From: Asterias amurensis
Lineage: Eukaryota; Echinodermata; Asteroidea; Forcipulatida; Asteriidae
NCBI RefSeq assembly: GCF_032118995.1
Contig: NC_092650.1
Coordinates: 1,860,001-1,924,000, forward strand
Direction of reading: 5' to 3'
DNA length: 64,000 bases
Within the stretch, counting starts at the first letter, position 1. Each line of letters opens with the position of its first letter. The notes below the pieces were generated by a model. The model ran no database searches. It was not told the DNA's origin and was given only the letters and a program-made list of their open reading frames with translations. Of the stretch, positions 54,400 through 64,000 are shown one piece after another. A program made the position numbers and the translations under genes.

Positions 54400-57154
54400 T
54401 TATCTGATGTCCTCCTTGTTACACCACTTCATGTCATCCGTTCTTGGTTTGATCCCAGTCAGGCTCTCGACCAGACCCTCCATGGCCGGCCAGAAACCCA
54501 ACATCTCAAGAGGGTAGTCCAGCCACCCTGTAGTGATGCAGAAGTACGTCTCATGGGGTGCGACGTGATGGACACGATGGTGTTTACGGGGTAGAATCAG
54601 GTGAAGATCCTGCAGTAGGGTCACCCAGCGAGGGAGTCCAAAATAAGTGTGGGACCACTTGTGGATCTGGTTGGTGAGCATGACGAAGAAACCTAACGTC
54701 AGCATGAAGGATTCAAACAAGACGAACGACTGGATTTGCTCGGTTGTTTGGGTGGAAAACTTGTAAGCTTGGTAGGAGAAGTAAGGGATGGTAAGCATGA
54801 AGTTATCTCCGTTAGCTTCGATGAAATCATGACGACAAAGCGCTGTGGGATCAATATGATGCTCCCTGAAGGGCCTGATGAAAGCCTGCATAAAACACAA
54901 ACAAAAATTTCTTTTTAGCAATTTGTGAACACTCCTACAGCCTGCGCCCAATTTCATGGAACTGCTTTCTCAAGAGCAGCAAATATTGCTTAACACTTTA
55001 CTGCTTAGTAGAAATGAGCAGGGAACCACCAGTCACACATAGAACAGGGGGCATGGCATTGTACTTTGGCTGGTAACCTTATTCCAGTAAGCATAATTGA
55101 GTTGTGCTTGGCTACTTTTTGTGCTTTAGCCGCTTTATGAAGTCGGGCCCAGATCATTCAGTATTATTATGTCCTTTGGTTTTAAATAACGCTGTTCAAA
55201 TGATAGTTCAACTATGACATGTGATGAATCAGGGCTCGAACATGGGGTAAAAAATTCCCTGTGTTTTTGCTGTGGTCCCCTTTTACAAATTTACATTTCC
55301 ACCATAGAAATGCCCCTTACCAGAGGAAAATTGCCATGGCCCTTCAATAGTGAAGTTCGAGGCCTATATTAAAAATGTGTCTTATCTATTTCATTAAAGC
55401 CCTCTTTTATAGTGAGCTTGAGGAGGGCACTAGGCGTGCAGGACGTCCCTTACTGCTTTACAAGGACGTTTTCAGAAGGACACTCAAGAGGCATCCTCCC
55501 TTACCACCTGGTGTAACCTGGCATCAGACAGAACAACCTGGAGAGCATACACCAGGAAAGCCTGCACCAATTATGACGCCGAACGGAGACTGAAGGATCT
55601 TGAAAGAAGAGCTTTTAGCTACCTCAAGATCTTGCAATGAATGGCCATGCCGGGCTATGGCCTCTACTATCTATTTCAATGCTTACCTTTCCAAACAGTG
55701 GCATACTGACAGAGCCATATGAATCAGACAGCCAATGTACCACACCAGATGCAAAATCAGACATCACGATACCAAAAACTGTAAAGAAAATTATATTAAG
55801 TTAGAACCAAATGGAATTAATATGGAGGAAAACGTTTTTTTTAAAGTCCTGCATGGAGGTTTGGTGTTTTGTACCTTCCTTATTAAAAAAAATAGTTAGT
55901 TACCTGATGTATTGTCCACAGCAGAGTCTTTCTTTAACACCTTTAAATTTACGCAAAAGCAAATTAAAGTTTCTACCTTCAGCTCCCATAGTTATTTTTC
56001 ACATGTAATAACTTGTTTTCTTGTAGCTTCTTAGCATTAATGGGGGTGAACTTGTTTTAACAAACTGTTTTAGAACTGTTTAAAGAATCTGTCTGCATAT
56101 TAATTTTCTTAAGTATACTTACACACACTGGCAACATGCCATTTCCAATTTTCAAGTCTAAAGTTGAGCAAGACATTGTAGGTGTTGAATGCCAGTAGAC
56201 AGGAACCAATGATGATACAGATGTATTCCTGAATACGCTTGCCTAAAATGAGAATTGAATAAAGGCATATTAAATCATATCCTTCACCAACTGAAACGTA
56301 CTAAACGTAGGTTTGGGAAAACTTTCCGTATCCTGTCACCACTTTTTGACTCATTTTTAGAAAAAGGAATATCTCACTTGAGTAAATTAGATTATAAAAA
56401 ATATATACCGTACTGTATTTCATAATAAATGAAAAAGTGATGGCAGGATGGGGAAACTTTGATGAGGTTCGAGCCTCGTCATAGTTCTATTCTTCTACCT
56501 AGGAAGGAGTAGGCATGGACATGGTGGTAGGGAAACTTGTCCTAAAAATAAAAAGTATCTTTTCTTATTTACTCAAATGAGATATTCCTTTTGGTAAAAA
56601 TTAGTGAAAAGGTGATGGCAGGATACGGAAATCTTTCCCAATATTGAATATTGTTACTTATGCAGTGTTTGTGAGTCTACAACAAAAACAATTAATATGC
56701 CGTTGGCATTTGGTTGCCAATCAATCAACAGATCAAATTCAAATGGATTGGAACTTAAAATTACAATTAACTTTAAAATAAAAAGACGGCTGAATGTAAT
56801 TCCACACAAAATCATGAGTTTCATGAGAAGCCCAACGCAGAGCCTCTCAATCCTCAATTGTTAGATTACTTGGGAACTTCCAAAAATGTAAGAAAGAAAC
56901 TCTCTGACTCTTGTCTTTTGGCTGCGGAAGACGACAGACGTGACGGAGGGCCAGGGCGCGACCAGATTTTTAATGCCGAGCCCATAATTATTAAATATTG
57001 CTCCATGATTACACTCACCATTTGAATAGTAGCCAGCAAGTTCCTTTGCCCCGGCATGATTGCGACCAGCTCTTTTGACTTTGACCCGACCTTTATCAAC
57101 ATTATGTGACATTCTGTCGGCAACTTCAACGTGTTCTTCAGCATTTATGGCCAT
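54400..57154 (-). CDS. PEDS1: Plasmanylethanolamine desaturase 1 (TMEM189/Kua)
   Basis: ER membrane iron-dependent desaturase that forms the vinyl-ether bond of plasmalogens. Four exons in phase: 57154-57019 (ATG), 56242-56123, 55778-55687 and 54885-54400 (TAA), 277 residues; human PEDS1 has 270. Membrane segments are at about 50-70 (YICIIIGSCLLAFNTYNVLL), 77-97, and within the last exon (VLFESFMLTLGFFVMLTN). The histidine cluster expected to bind the metals is complete: VHW, RPFREHHIDPT, RHDF, HKWSHTYF, and PRKHHRVHHVAPHETYF. Similarity to the vertebrate protein is high over the last two exons; the first 40 residues diverge. There is no UBE2V1-like domain after the stop, so the vertebrate TMEM189-UBE2V1 read-through arrangement is absent here. 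Confidence 0.96.
54945..55151. mobile_element. Family B variant in PEDS1 intron 3
   Basis: Ends CGCCCAATTTCATGGAACTG and GCCGCTTTATGAAGTCGGGCCC. The interior with GGTAACCTTATTCCAGTAAGC matches the subfamily at 14405 and 18607. Confidence 0.65.
55396..55645 (+). mobile_element. LINE reverse-transcriptase C-terminal fragment, antisense in PEDS1 intron
   Basis: The plus strand reads ELEEGTRRAGRPLLLYKDVF and, in another frame, NLASDRTTWRAYTRK followed by YDAERRLKDLERRA. This is the GRP-x-LRYKD ... LASDR-x-WR pattern found at the end of many invertebrate LINE ORF2 proteins. At least one frameshift separates the parts, so it is a dead 5'-truncated copy. Confidence 0.65.
56318..56640. mobile_element. 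Two family D elements with altered core, inverted to each other
   Basis: 56318-56460 reads AAAACTTTCCGTATCCTGTCAC ... AAAAAGTGATGGCAGGATGGGG. 56535-56640 ends GAAAAGGTGATGGCAGGATACGG and shares TTACTCAAATGAGATATTCC in inverse. The core GGCGCC of the 50.7-kb copy is replaced by CCTGTC/GGCAGG. Located in PEDS1 intron 1. Confidence 0.6.
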
Positions 57155-57514
57155 TTTTGCCGGCCGTCAGATTAGGAACTTCGCCGCGCTGTCAGTGCCA
57201 TGCATGCATGTATTGTACAATGTGTGTATGTTAATGTATGACATGTACGTGTGTATGGCTGGCTCTATGGTGAATGTCTGGGGGCAACGAGACGCAGCGA
57301 TACACGGGTACCAGGGTAAGCCTTTTTATGCAATTTCCATTTAGCCGGTTATGCAAGGTGGCACCGCCTTTGAAGTCGTGTTTGTATATATTTAAATAGG
57401 TCAAGAAAGTACAAAAAGACTGACACTATAACCATAGCGTGCTCATTATGATCGTACAATGGTCCAGTTTTTATATTATTTTTTTATTTTGGGGGTTTAT
57501 GTTGTGTTTTAGGT

Positions 57515-57668
57515 AAAATTACTTCCATCTCAAAAACTACTCCACTTCAGAGGGAGCCGTTTCTCACAATGTTTTAAACTGCCAACCGCTCCCCATTACT
57601 CTTTACCGAGTGAGGTTTAATGCTAATAATTATTTTGAGTAATTACCAATAGTGTCCACTGCCTTTAC
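57515..57668 (+). mobile_element. Family A MITE, 3' part only
   Basis: It begins around AAAATTACTTCCATCTCAAA and ends CCAATAGTGTCCACTGCCTTTA, the last third of the family. It lies upstream of PEDS1. Confidence 0.7.
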
Positions 57669-60600
57669 CAATCACACTTTTAAAGTGATATGGTTCATTT
57701 CCCACTTATCTTCATAATCAGACCAATATCTTTTTAATGAATGAGTCAATTAAAATTGTTACCACCCACTCAGCAACAAGTGTTCATATATAACTGTGGT
57801 TGAGAAAGGTATTTCTTTAATCAAGTCATAAAAAGAAGAACAAATGCTGGGTACTCATTAAGTTGTTTTCTGGTCCTTGCTCTATGGTTGTTCATACTCT
57901 TGACAGAAATGCCCCAACACAAATGCACTTTCTAATGATTCAAGAAAGAAGCAAATACATGTATACTCATTCATACTTGTGTAAAAAAAAATCAGACTTA
58001 AGACTCTAAACCAGTTATCGTTTGTCCTAAACAAAAGCAAAAATGATTTGGAGGTTGGGTCTATCAAATAGTAAACCACAAGGGAAACTAAATGGGTAAA
58101 TTTCAACAATTGGGGGTTGAACAAAGACAAATTGACTAGAGCAAAATTAAAAAATAATAACAGACAATCAGGCAAAGTGTTTCTGTTTGCTTAATCATTC
58201 TTTACTTTATTTTGTTGTAAGTCTATTTTGTACATAAAATAAACTTTTTCAGTAATTAACCAATTTCATCAGTAATCAACTACATGTTGAACAATTGATA
58301 TCAACATGTTCACAGCTGATCATGCAAAGAAACAAATAATGACAACTTTAATATTTGTACTGTTTCAAATGAATAAACGCTTTCTTTTAAAATAAAAATG
58401 TTAACAATCCTCATCTCCATTTGATGGGTACAGAAAACAAATCTTTTTTCCAAACAAATTTTTAAAGGGAAATATTTCCCTTGTACTTGTATGGTTATAT
58501 CACTGACCACCCTACGCATAATTATTTATTACTACAAACTGAATACAATCATTTGAAACCTAGGAATGGATTTCTTTTTCCCCCCACTTAATAAAAAAAT
58601 CTTCGTACTTGTACACTTTTTTTACCAGCAACTATTAATATGTATATATTAGGAGTATTTACAAACAATTATTCAACAGCAGTATTATTATTATGACTTA
58701 TGTATACTGCAACCAATTAAGGCTTTGAAGTGGATACATTTGATGTCCAGGAACTAGGATTATGAGTGACTGTACAAAGTGAAGTTGAACAGGATTTTAA
58801 ATATTAAAGTGAAGTCCGTGTGTAAGTACGACTCATTATTTTTACAGCCCAAAATGCGTCCTTGCAGTAAAGGTATATACGTTTGGTAATCCCTCTTAAT
58901 AAACTCAATTGGTTAGAAGTACAGCAGCTGTCGATAGTATAGAGCATTTTTAGAATCATTTCACTTTGAAAAATTGTGGGAAAAGATATTAGTTTTTATC
59001 CCCCCAAATTTGAACCCGAGAAACATTGCTGTCACATACGTCTCTCAGATTGTGTATTGCAATTATAGACTATTCTTCCTGCGTGGACATAATCGCTCCA
59101 GATTTTCGGAGATATCTCAAAGCTGCGCCTTTTGACAGTTGTTAGTTTTAATGTATATATCTATATCTATATAGGGTTAAAATCAAATGGTTCCAATAAC
59201 TGAAAGTATACTTTCCCTCTAAGTATAACCCAATTACTTTTCACCCCAGAAACAAATGGTATTGTGTGATGGAACCTTGACTAGGTTTTCAGAAGTGTAA
59301 ATTCATGATTTACAAATACAATGAGACTTTCAGATGCCAAGTGGTAGCAGAGATCCCAAATCATTTCCCGCTTATTCAGTAATGCTGATCTTTTTATAAG
59401 TTTTTTTTATTTTAGACGGTAAGTCTGCTGCCACCTAGCATCGACAAAGTCTCATTATGTGTTAAACAAATCTGCTGAACGTAAAACATTCCACTACTTT
59501 TTTTATACACTTTCTACATATATTCCTGACAAAGTTTACAATTTTTCTGAGCAGATGTAGAAAAAAATAAACCCTCAGGAATTACTCAATTTCTTCTTCA
59601 GATAGGAGGGTTAGTTGAGTGCTATTGAAGTACAGCAGCTTGCAAAGTCATTATTTCTATTAGCTACATCGACAAGCATGGAAATGCATTGATAAACTTC
59701 AGCTACCCCCCCCCCCCCCTGAAGACAGATGCAAGGACATGATCAAAATAAGGAGGGAAAATAAATCATACAAGGAAACCAATCTGCACATAAGTCCATC
59801 GGTCAATAGAAAAGCTGCTGAGAATTAATTAATTAATTGATGAACATAATATGAAGTCCCTCACATAATTAATAAGCCCATAAATTTATGTGTATAAATC
59901 AATTATAATTACACTATAAACATAAAATAACATAAATTTGCAATATCCACTTGGCGCACCTTGCTTGAAGCTTGAGGCTAGATAGAACTAATCAAATTAT
60001 TAAAAAATTACAGATGAATAAAGGTTAATCCTTCAGATATTAAGAAGTTGTTAAGTCTAATAATTAAATAGGACTGATTAAAGGAAAATAAGACAATAGT
60101 TAGAAAGTTTCTAATAACTGTAACTCTTTGAAAGTAAAAGCCTCTCAGAATAACATGCTCAAAGTTCTTACTCATGATTTCTACAAAATGTGCAAAATGG
60201 AAGTCCATTGAGATGATTGAGATAACTGAATGCTCATATTCTATCAAACAGAACACAGGAGTTAAGTTTCTAAAGGATTAGGTCCAAAGCTGAAATTGAG
60301 TGCTAGATTTCATTGCTTTGGATTTTGGATACCCGACATCATCAGTTTTTAATTTTATCAGATTTTTTTACTTAACAAACCATTAATTATTCCAACATAC
60401 TATACGAAAGGCATTTTCCATTTGAACCTGATGTACAACCAGTACTGTAACACTACAAAATAGATTTCATAGCAATGCATGTCAAGGTTTGTGTTTAAAA
60501 ATGGGAAATCAGTTGTGACTTAAACAATATCGCTTAGCAGATTTTTAATTTCGCTTAAAACATTCTCAATTTTCACAGTAACCACCCTGAATCCATCAAA

Positions 60601-61172
60601 GTCAATCATCAGCTGCTCTTTGCAAATATTTTCTGAGCTATCCCGTTATAACCAATGTCAGACCATTTCATGTTTTTAGCTCAACAAGATTTGTAAATTA
60701 TTTACTTTAAATGATGAGACTCTTGCATTGGAACTTTACAAATAGTTTAGTGTTGCTCTTTCGAATGCACCGAGCTCGTAGAAACTTTATAAATTTCATG
60801 AGCAAAGACTAAACCAACAGGAAGCTTTCCTTTTTAAGAGCTAGGAATTGTATTTTTATTGTAGTCAAATAAAATTTAATAAAAATTCAATAATTATAGA
60901 CAAGAATCTAGTAATATCTACCATTATGAGAATGTGCAAAGTGGATTGCTAGCAGTTATACATCTATAATTACTAGCTTTTATTGTACAAATATAAATGA
61001 AAGAAATAAAGGGTTAAACTATTCTTTTTTATGGATTGCAACTTATCTGGTTCATGACATGACAGCATAAAGCCTGTTGATGAGGGTAGGTTATGAGTAC
61101 ATGTGGTTTTACACTAACAAGGTGATTAAAGAAGATGGTCAATGCATATGACTCAGGATGAAATAATTGTGT
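57669..61172. other. Spacer between PEDS1 and AP1G1, no gene recognised
   Basis: AT-rich DNA without supported exons. It holds an old family A trace near 58870-59060, one family E end with a CTCF-like motif (AAGTCTGCTGCCACCTAGCA, 59421-59440), a poly-C run at 59706-59719 and a TATATATCTATATCTATATAG stretch near 59153. Much of it may be the long 3' UTR of AP1G1, which cannot be told from sequence. Confidence 0.45.
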
Positions 61173-61572
61173 ATGCTGGGCCTAATTCCATGGCTCTGCT
61201 TACCGCTGAATACTGCACAGTCGATCACCCTCCACTTGCTGTGCAAGCGCCAAATTTCTACGCATGCTGTGTAAGCGAAAAATGCCTAGTAATGTGGAGT
61301 TCTCACGGGCACAAGCAAAATTACCTGCCAACCTTTGACATATGAGCAGAACTCCCCACTTCCGTAAACGCTGATTCTTTGCTTATGGTATTAAAGCGAT
61401 AGACACTATTGGTATTAAGTCAAAATAATTATTAGCATAAAACCTTACTTGGTAATGAATAATGGGGAGCTGTTGATAGCATATGTTGAGATACACCATG
61501 TGAGAAGACTGGTCTTTGACAATTACCAATAGTGTCCAGTGTCTTTAAAACAGAGCCATGAAATTGGGCCCT
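61173..61572. mobile_element. Family B element split by a short family A element
   Basis: The outer B arms are GGGCCTAATTCCATGGCTCTGC at 61178 and CAGAGCCATGAAATTGGGCCC at 61552. Between them, 61393-61548 is a 155-bp internally deleted family A copy with both TIRs (TTAAAGCGATAGACACTATT and ATAGTGTCCAGTGTCTTTAA). The B arm runs up to TTATGGTA directly before the TTAA. Confidence 0.75.
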
Positions 61573-62316
61573 GATGTCACCATGTCATGATCGACTCTTT
61601 GGATTTCTACCAAGGAGTTATTTATATTTTGGTTCATTAGTTTTTATTAACTGAGGGTTTGTTAGGTTATTATCAGAATGCTTTGATGTTACTGCTACTT
61701 TTAGTCTGTCCCCAAACTCACTGCTTAGATTATATATGTATTACAAATTAATAAAATCTTGATGCCAAACATGAAATACCCAGAGGTGTGTTTTGGCGGT
61801 CATAACCAATAACTGTTTGACCATTGGCCAGTTATTAACAGATGGCCAATTCAACTGAAACAGTTTATTGGTTACGGCCGCAAAATGCACCCCTGCACTC
61901 TTCAATTGTACATATTGTCATATCTATTGAAGTGCAATATGAAAAAGACCGTCAAGCAAGTTCTTCCGATACTAGAAAACAACCGGCACAAAGTTGATCG
62001 GAGTTAGACTCAGTGTGTATAACTATACATCAATGAACTGAAAAGTGAGTACATGACCCGAGGCCAATCTCATCCAGATGCTAAGCATGTAACTCTAATC
62101 ACGTCTCGTTTCGCGGTCTTCGTACAAGACAAATCCAACATCTTAAACCATACAGGAAGATTCAAGTTATCTTAAGAAAAATCTTAATTTTGTATAAAAA
62201 AATTATGTTTTTTGTTTGTCACCATTTCACCTTTGGATCTTGATTCCACCACACAATTGCACTAAGACTAAAGAGGACCCTACCTACAGACATACAATCC
62301 AATGATTCAACGTGTG
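61573..62316. other. AP1G1 3' UTR candidate
   Basis: It contains TTTATT at 61643-61648 (AATAAA on the minus strand) and paired blocks CATAACCAATAACTGTTTGAC and GAAACAGTTTATTGGTTACG at about 61800-61880, a small inverted repeat. No coding exon seen. Confidence 0.4.
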
Positions 62317-63737
62317 CTATGAGAACATCGTGGGTGGGAAATTATTGACTTCTCCCTGGGTGTTGGTGGCGTTACCGTTGACCATGAAGGCTAGTTTGTA
62401 GCGCATCCTCATGGCCTGTTTGGACGGGTTCATCACCTTGATAGTTTGGGTGACTGCTCCAGAGTTGTTAGGGGGTATGAGGTCACCTGATGGTGTCAAC
62501 AGCTCAAGTTGGAATGTCTGTAAGGAGGTAAGAGGGAGGTGTGTTAAGAGGTACAACACATGTACAAATGTCTTCATTACTAGTCAGTTTTAAATATCAG
62601 CAAAAGGGATTAAGGACCATGTCATAAAAGGTAAATTACAGGCAACCAGGTCCAGGCAATCTCAAAGAAGAAAAGGCATTGACATTTGAAAATGTACAAC
62701 ACCTCAGCTAGTATTATTTAAAGGGAAGCTTTTTATCGTCATTGTCTTAAAAGCGTGTAAGTTTAACGTAAAACTCTGGACTTTTGTGCTTATTGTTATG
62801 CATCCTCGGCAGGCTGGTCCTGGAGAGAGCACAACTCAATAAATTGCTACTACTACTACCGGGTGAAAACAATTCTCCAATACTAACCTTTGGGACCGCA
62901 GCTTGGAATAAGAAACTAGTGACTGGATTAGGAGCGGAGTTTGTGGCTTTGAGTAAGATGCTAACTTTGTCTGAGGTGTCCCTCTCAAAGGCAAACTCTA
63001 TCTTAACTGGGCCGTTCTCTACTGCTGTGATGGAAGGTATAGATGGATCTGAAATCAAGAAAGAAAGTGATTAATAATAGTGGCTGCTTATGCTGTGCTC
63101 ATGTCTACACGTGTGTATATACCGTTTCTACTGGTTCCAAATTACTGTGTTGTAGCCAGCTCTCATCTTTCTGAAATTTTTCAAGCTGACCTGAAAAGGA
63201 AGAGCAGATGTCAACACTATTCTTAAGTCCTAGTAAACCTAGTTTTGTTATCATTATTACTAATTGTTACAAAATCAAACAAGGGAAACACTTCTCTACA
63301 GGCATTTTCTTTACTGTCGGCTTAAACTCTTTGGAAATTAGGAAACTGATTCAACAAACTAGAGGTTTAAACATCCCAACCCTACTGGTTTTCCAGTTGT
63401 TTTCTTACGGGCTATAAAGGTAATATAAAGTACACTGCTAACAACGAGCAAACTTGGTCTTCTCAATTTTTGTTATGATTTCTGACACTATGTTGTATTC
63501 AAAATGAAACTTCTTTGAATGATCATCACAAGAAAAGTCCACAAGAGTTAAAACAAATTTACTTACTTATATTATTGACAAGGCCTCCCAGAAGGTCTGA
63601 TTGTGGTTGAGAGGCTGGCATAGGTTCTAATCCCCCATAGACATCCATGATGTTAGGAGGTGGTGATTGACTTGACAGGAGTGATACGGGTTGTAGTGCT
63701 GGCATGGTGGCAGCAGGAGTGCTGAAGTCCAATGTGT
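62317..63737 (-). CDS. AP1G1: AP-1 complex subunit gamma-1, C-terminal exons (hinge and ear)
   Basis: Large subunit of the clathrin adaptor AP-1 that sorts cargo at the trans-Golgi network and endosomes. Three terminal exons in phase: 63737-63567, 63048-62888 and 62517-62317 (TAG); the trunk lies beyond the window edge. The hinge (TLDFSTPAAT ... SDLLGGLVNN) is Ser/Pro/Gln-rich. The gamma-ear runs from IPSITA through VKIEFAFER, SFLFQAAVPK, TFQLELLTPSG and RMRYKLAF to the terminal EVNNFPP, all matching the vertebrate ear that binds accessory proteins. Intron positions divide the ear after QAAVPK. The final five residues (TMFS) differ from the vertebrate QSWQ end. The full protein would be about 820 residues by family. 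Confidence 0.95.
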
Positions 63738-63818
63738 CTGGTGCAGATCAAACATCAAATGAAAATCAGAAAATGTTTGATGATTAAAACAAACTGTTAG
63801 CATGATTGCGACAACAGC

Positions 63819-64000
63819 GGTCAATTTCACAGCGCTGCTTAAAAGTAAGCAAATTTTCGTGCTAACTTTAGTATTAGGCGGACAGCATGCGCCTTTACCA
63901 TGAATTTACATTGTTACATCACTCATGTTTATTTAGTAAACACTGAAAGGTTAGCATATCTTTTCAGGTGCTTACAGTAAGCAGTGCTATGAAATGGAAG
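63819..64000. mobile_element. Family B fold-back at window edge
   Basis: GGTCAATTTCACAGCGCTGC with the inner arm AAGTAAGCAAATTTTCGTGC, and the returning arm GGTGCTTACAGTAAGCAGTG then CTATGAAATGGAAG up to the last base. It lies in an AP1G1 intron; the outer end may continue past the window. Confidence 0.6.

Noticed and set aside
55375-55593. 72-codon open frame in PEDS1 intron 3 as a nested gene
   Set aside because: Its sequence is the GRP-x-LxYKD region of LINE reverse transcriptases, antisense to PEDS1 and frameshifted downstream.
1-64000. CRISPR arrays, operons, prokaryotic promoters or ribosome-binding sites
   Set aside because: The window is intron-rich animal DNA. The only regular short repeats are the minisatellite and the AGAGGGCGCT boxes, neither of which has CRISPR-like unique spacers with adjacent cas genes.

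Overview
The window looks like nuclear DNA of a deuterostome invertebrate, most likely an echinoderm and probably a sea star (the organism call is inference). Genes have many introns with GT-AG junctions, DNA is AT-rich, and introns and spacers are full of short palindromic DNA-transposon relics (MITEs), tRNA-like SINEs and LINE tails. There are no operons, prokaryotic signals, CRISPR arrays or intact transposase genes.

Layout. Plus-strand half: (1) a NACHT/WD-repeat protein of the NWD1/NWD2 family, nine visible exons, 3018-16047, first exon(s) not found; (2) a repeat-rich spacer, 16.1-22.4 kb; (3) an 18-exon gene, 22465-38678, whose exons chain in frame into a 936-residue protein with four C-terminal EF-hands and a long low-complexity N-terminal part that I do not recognise. 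It contains 22-33 nt microexons and a tandemly duplicated exon plus intron. Minus-strand half, read from right to left: (4) the 3' end of AP1G1 (AP-1 gamma subunit hinge and ear), 63737-62317, continuing beyond the window; (5) PEDS1/TMEM189 plasmanylethanolamine desaturase, four exons, complete; (6) LYRM4/ISD11, three exons, complete, 91 residues; (7) TMEM170, three exons, complete, 123 residues; (8) a complete three-exon, 311-residue protein with an RRM-like C-terminus, possibly the TEX56P/C6orf201 (DUF4523) family. The two halves converge at about 39-40 kb.

The genes do not form a pathway. PEDS1 makes plasmalogens in the ER, LYRM4 supports mitochondrial Fe-S assembly, AP1G1 sorts clathrin cargo at the trans-Golgi network, TMEM170 is an ER/nuclear-envelope membrane protein, and the NWD protein is a STAND-type signalling ATPase.

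Repeats. At least five families recur: A, a ~380-bp element with TIRs starting AAGGCACTGGACAC and TTAA at both ends; B, a fold-back element with ends reading GGGCCCAATTTCATAGAGC; C, a SINE-like tail (CTATATAA then ATTATT); D, fold-backs with ends like GGAAACTTTCCGTATGGCGCC; and E, a short element whose inverted ends match the CTCF consensus. The most interesting points are the family E ends, a ~42-bp-phased array of AGAGGGCGCT boxes upstream of TMEM170, a 34-bp perfect hairpin in the NWD gene, the duplicated microexon and unusual architecture of the EF-hand gene, a telomere-like fold-back between two genes, and a 30-bp minisatellite with higher-order structure in LYRM4 intron 1. Exon boundaries were derived by hand from splice signals and reading-frame phase, without transcript data.
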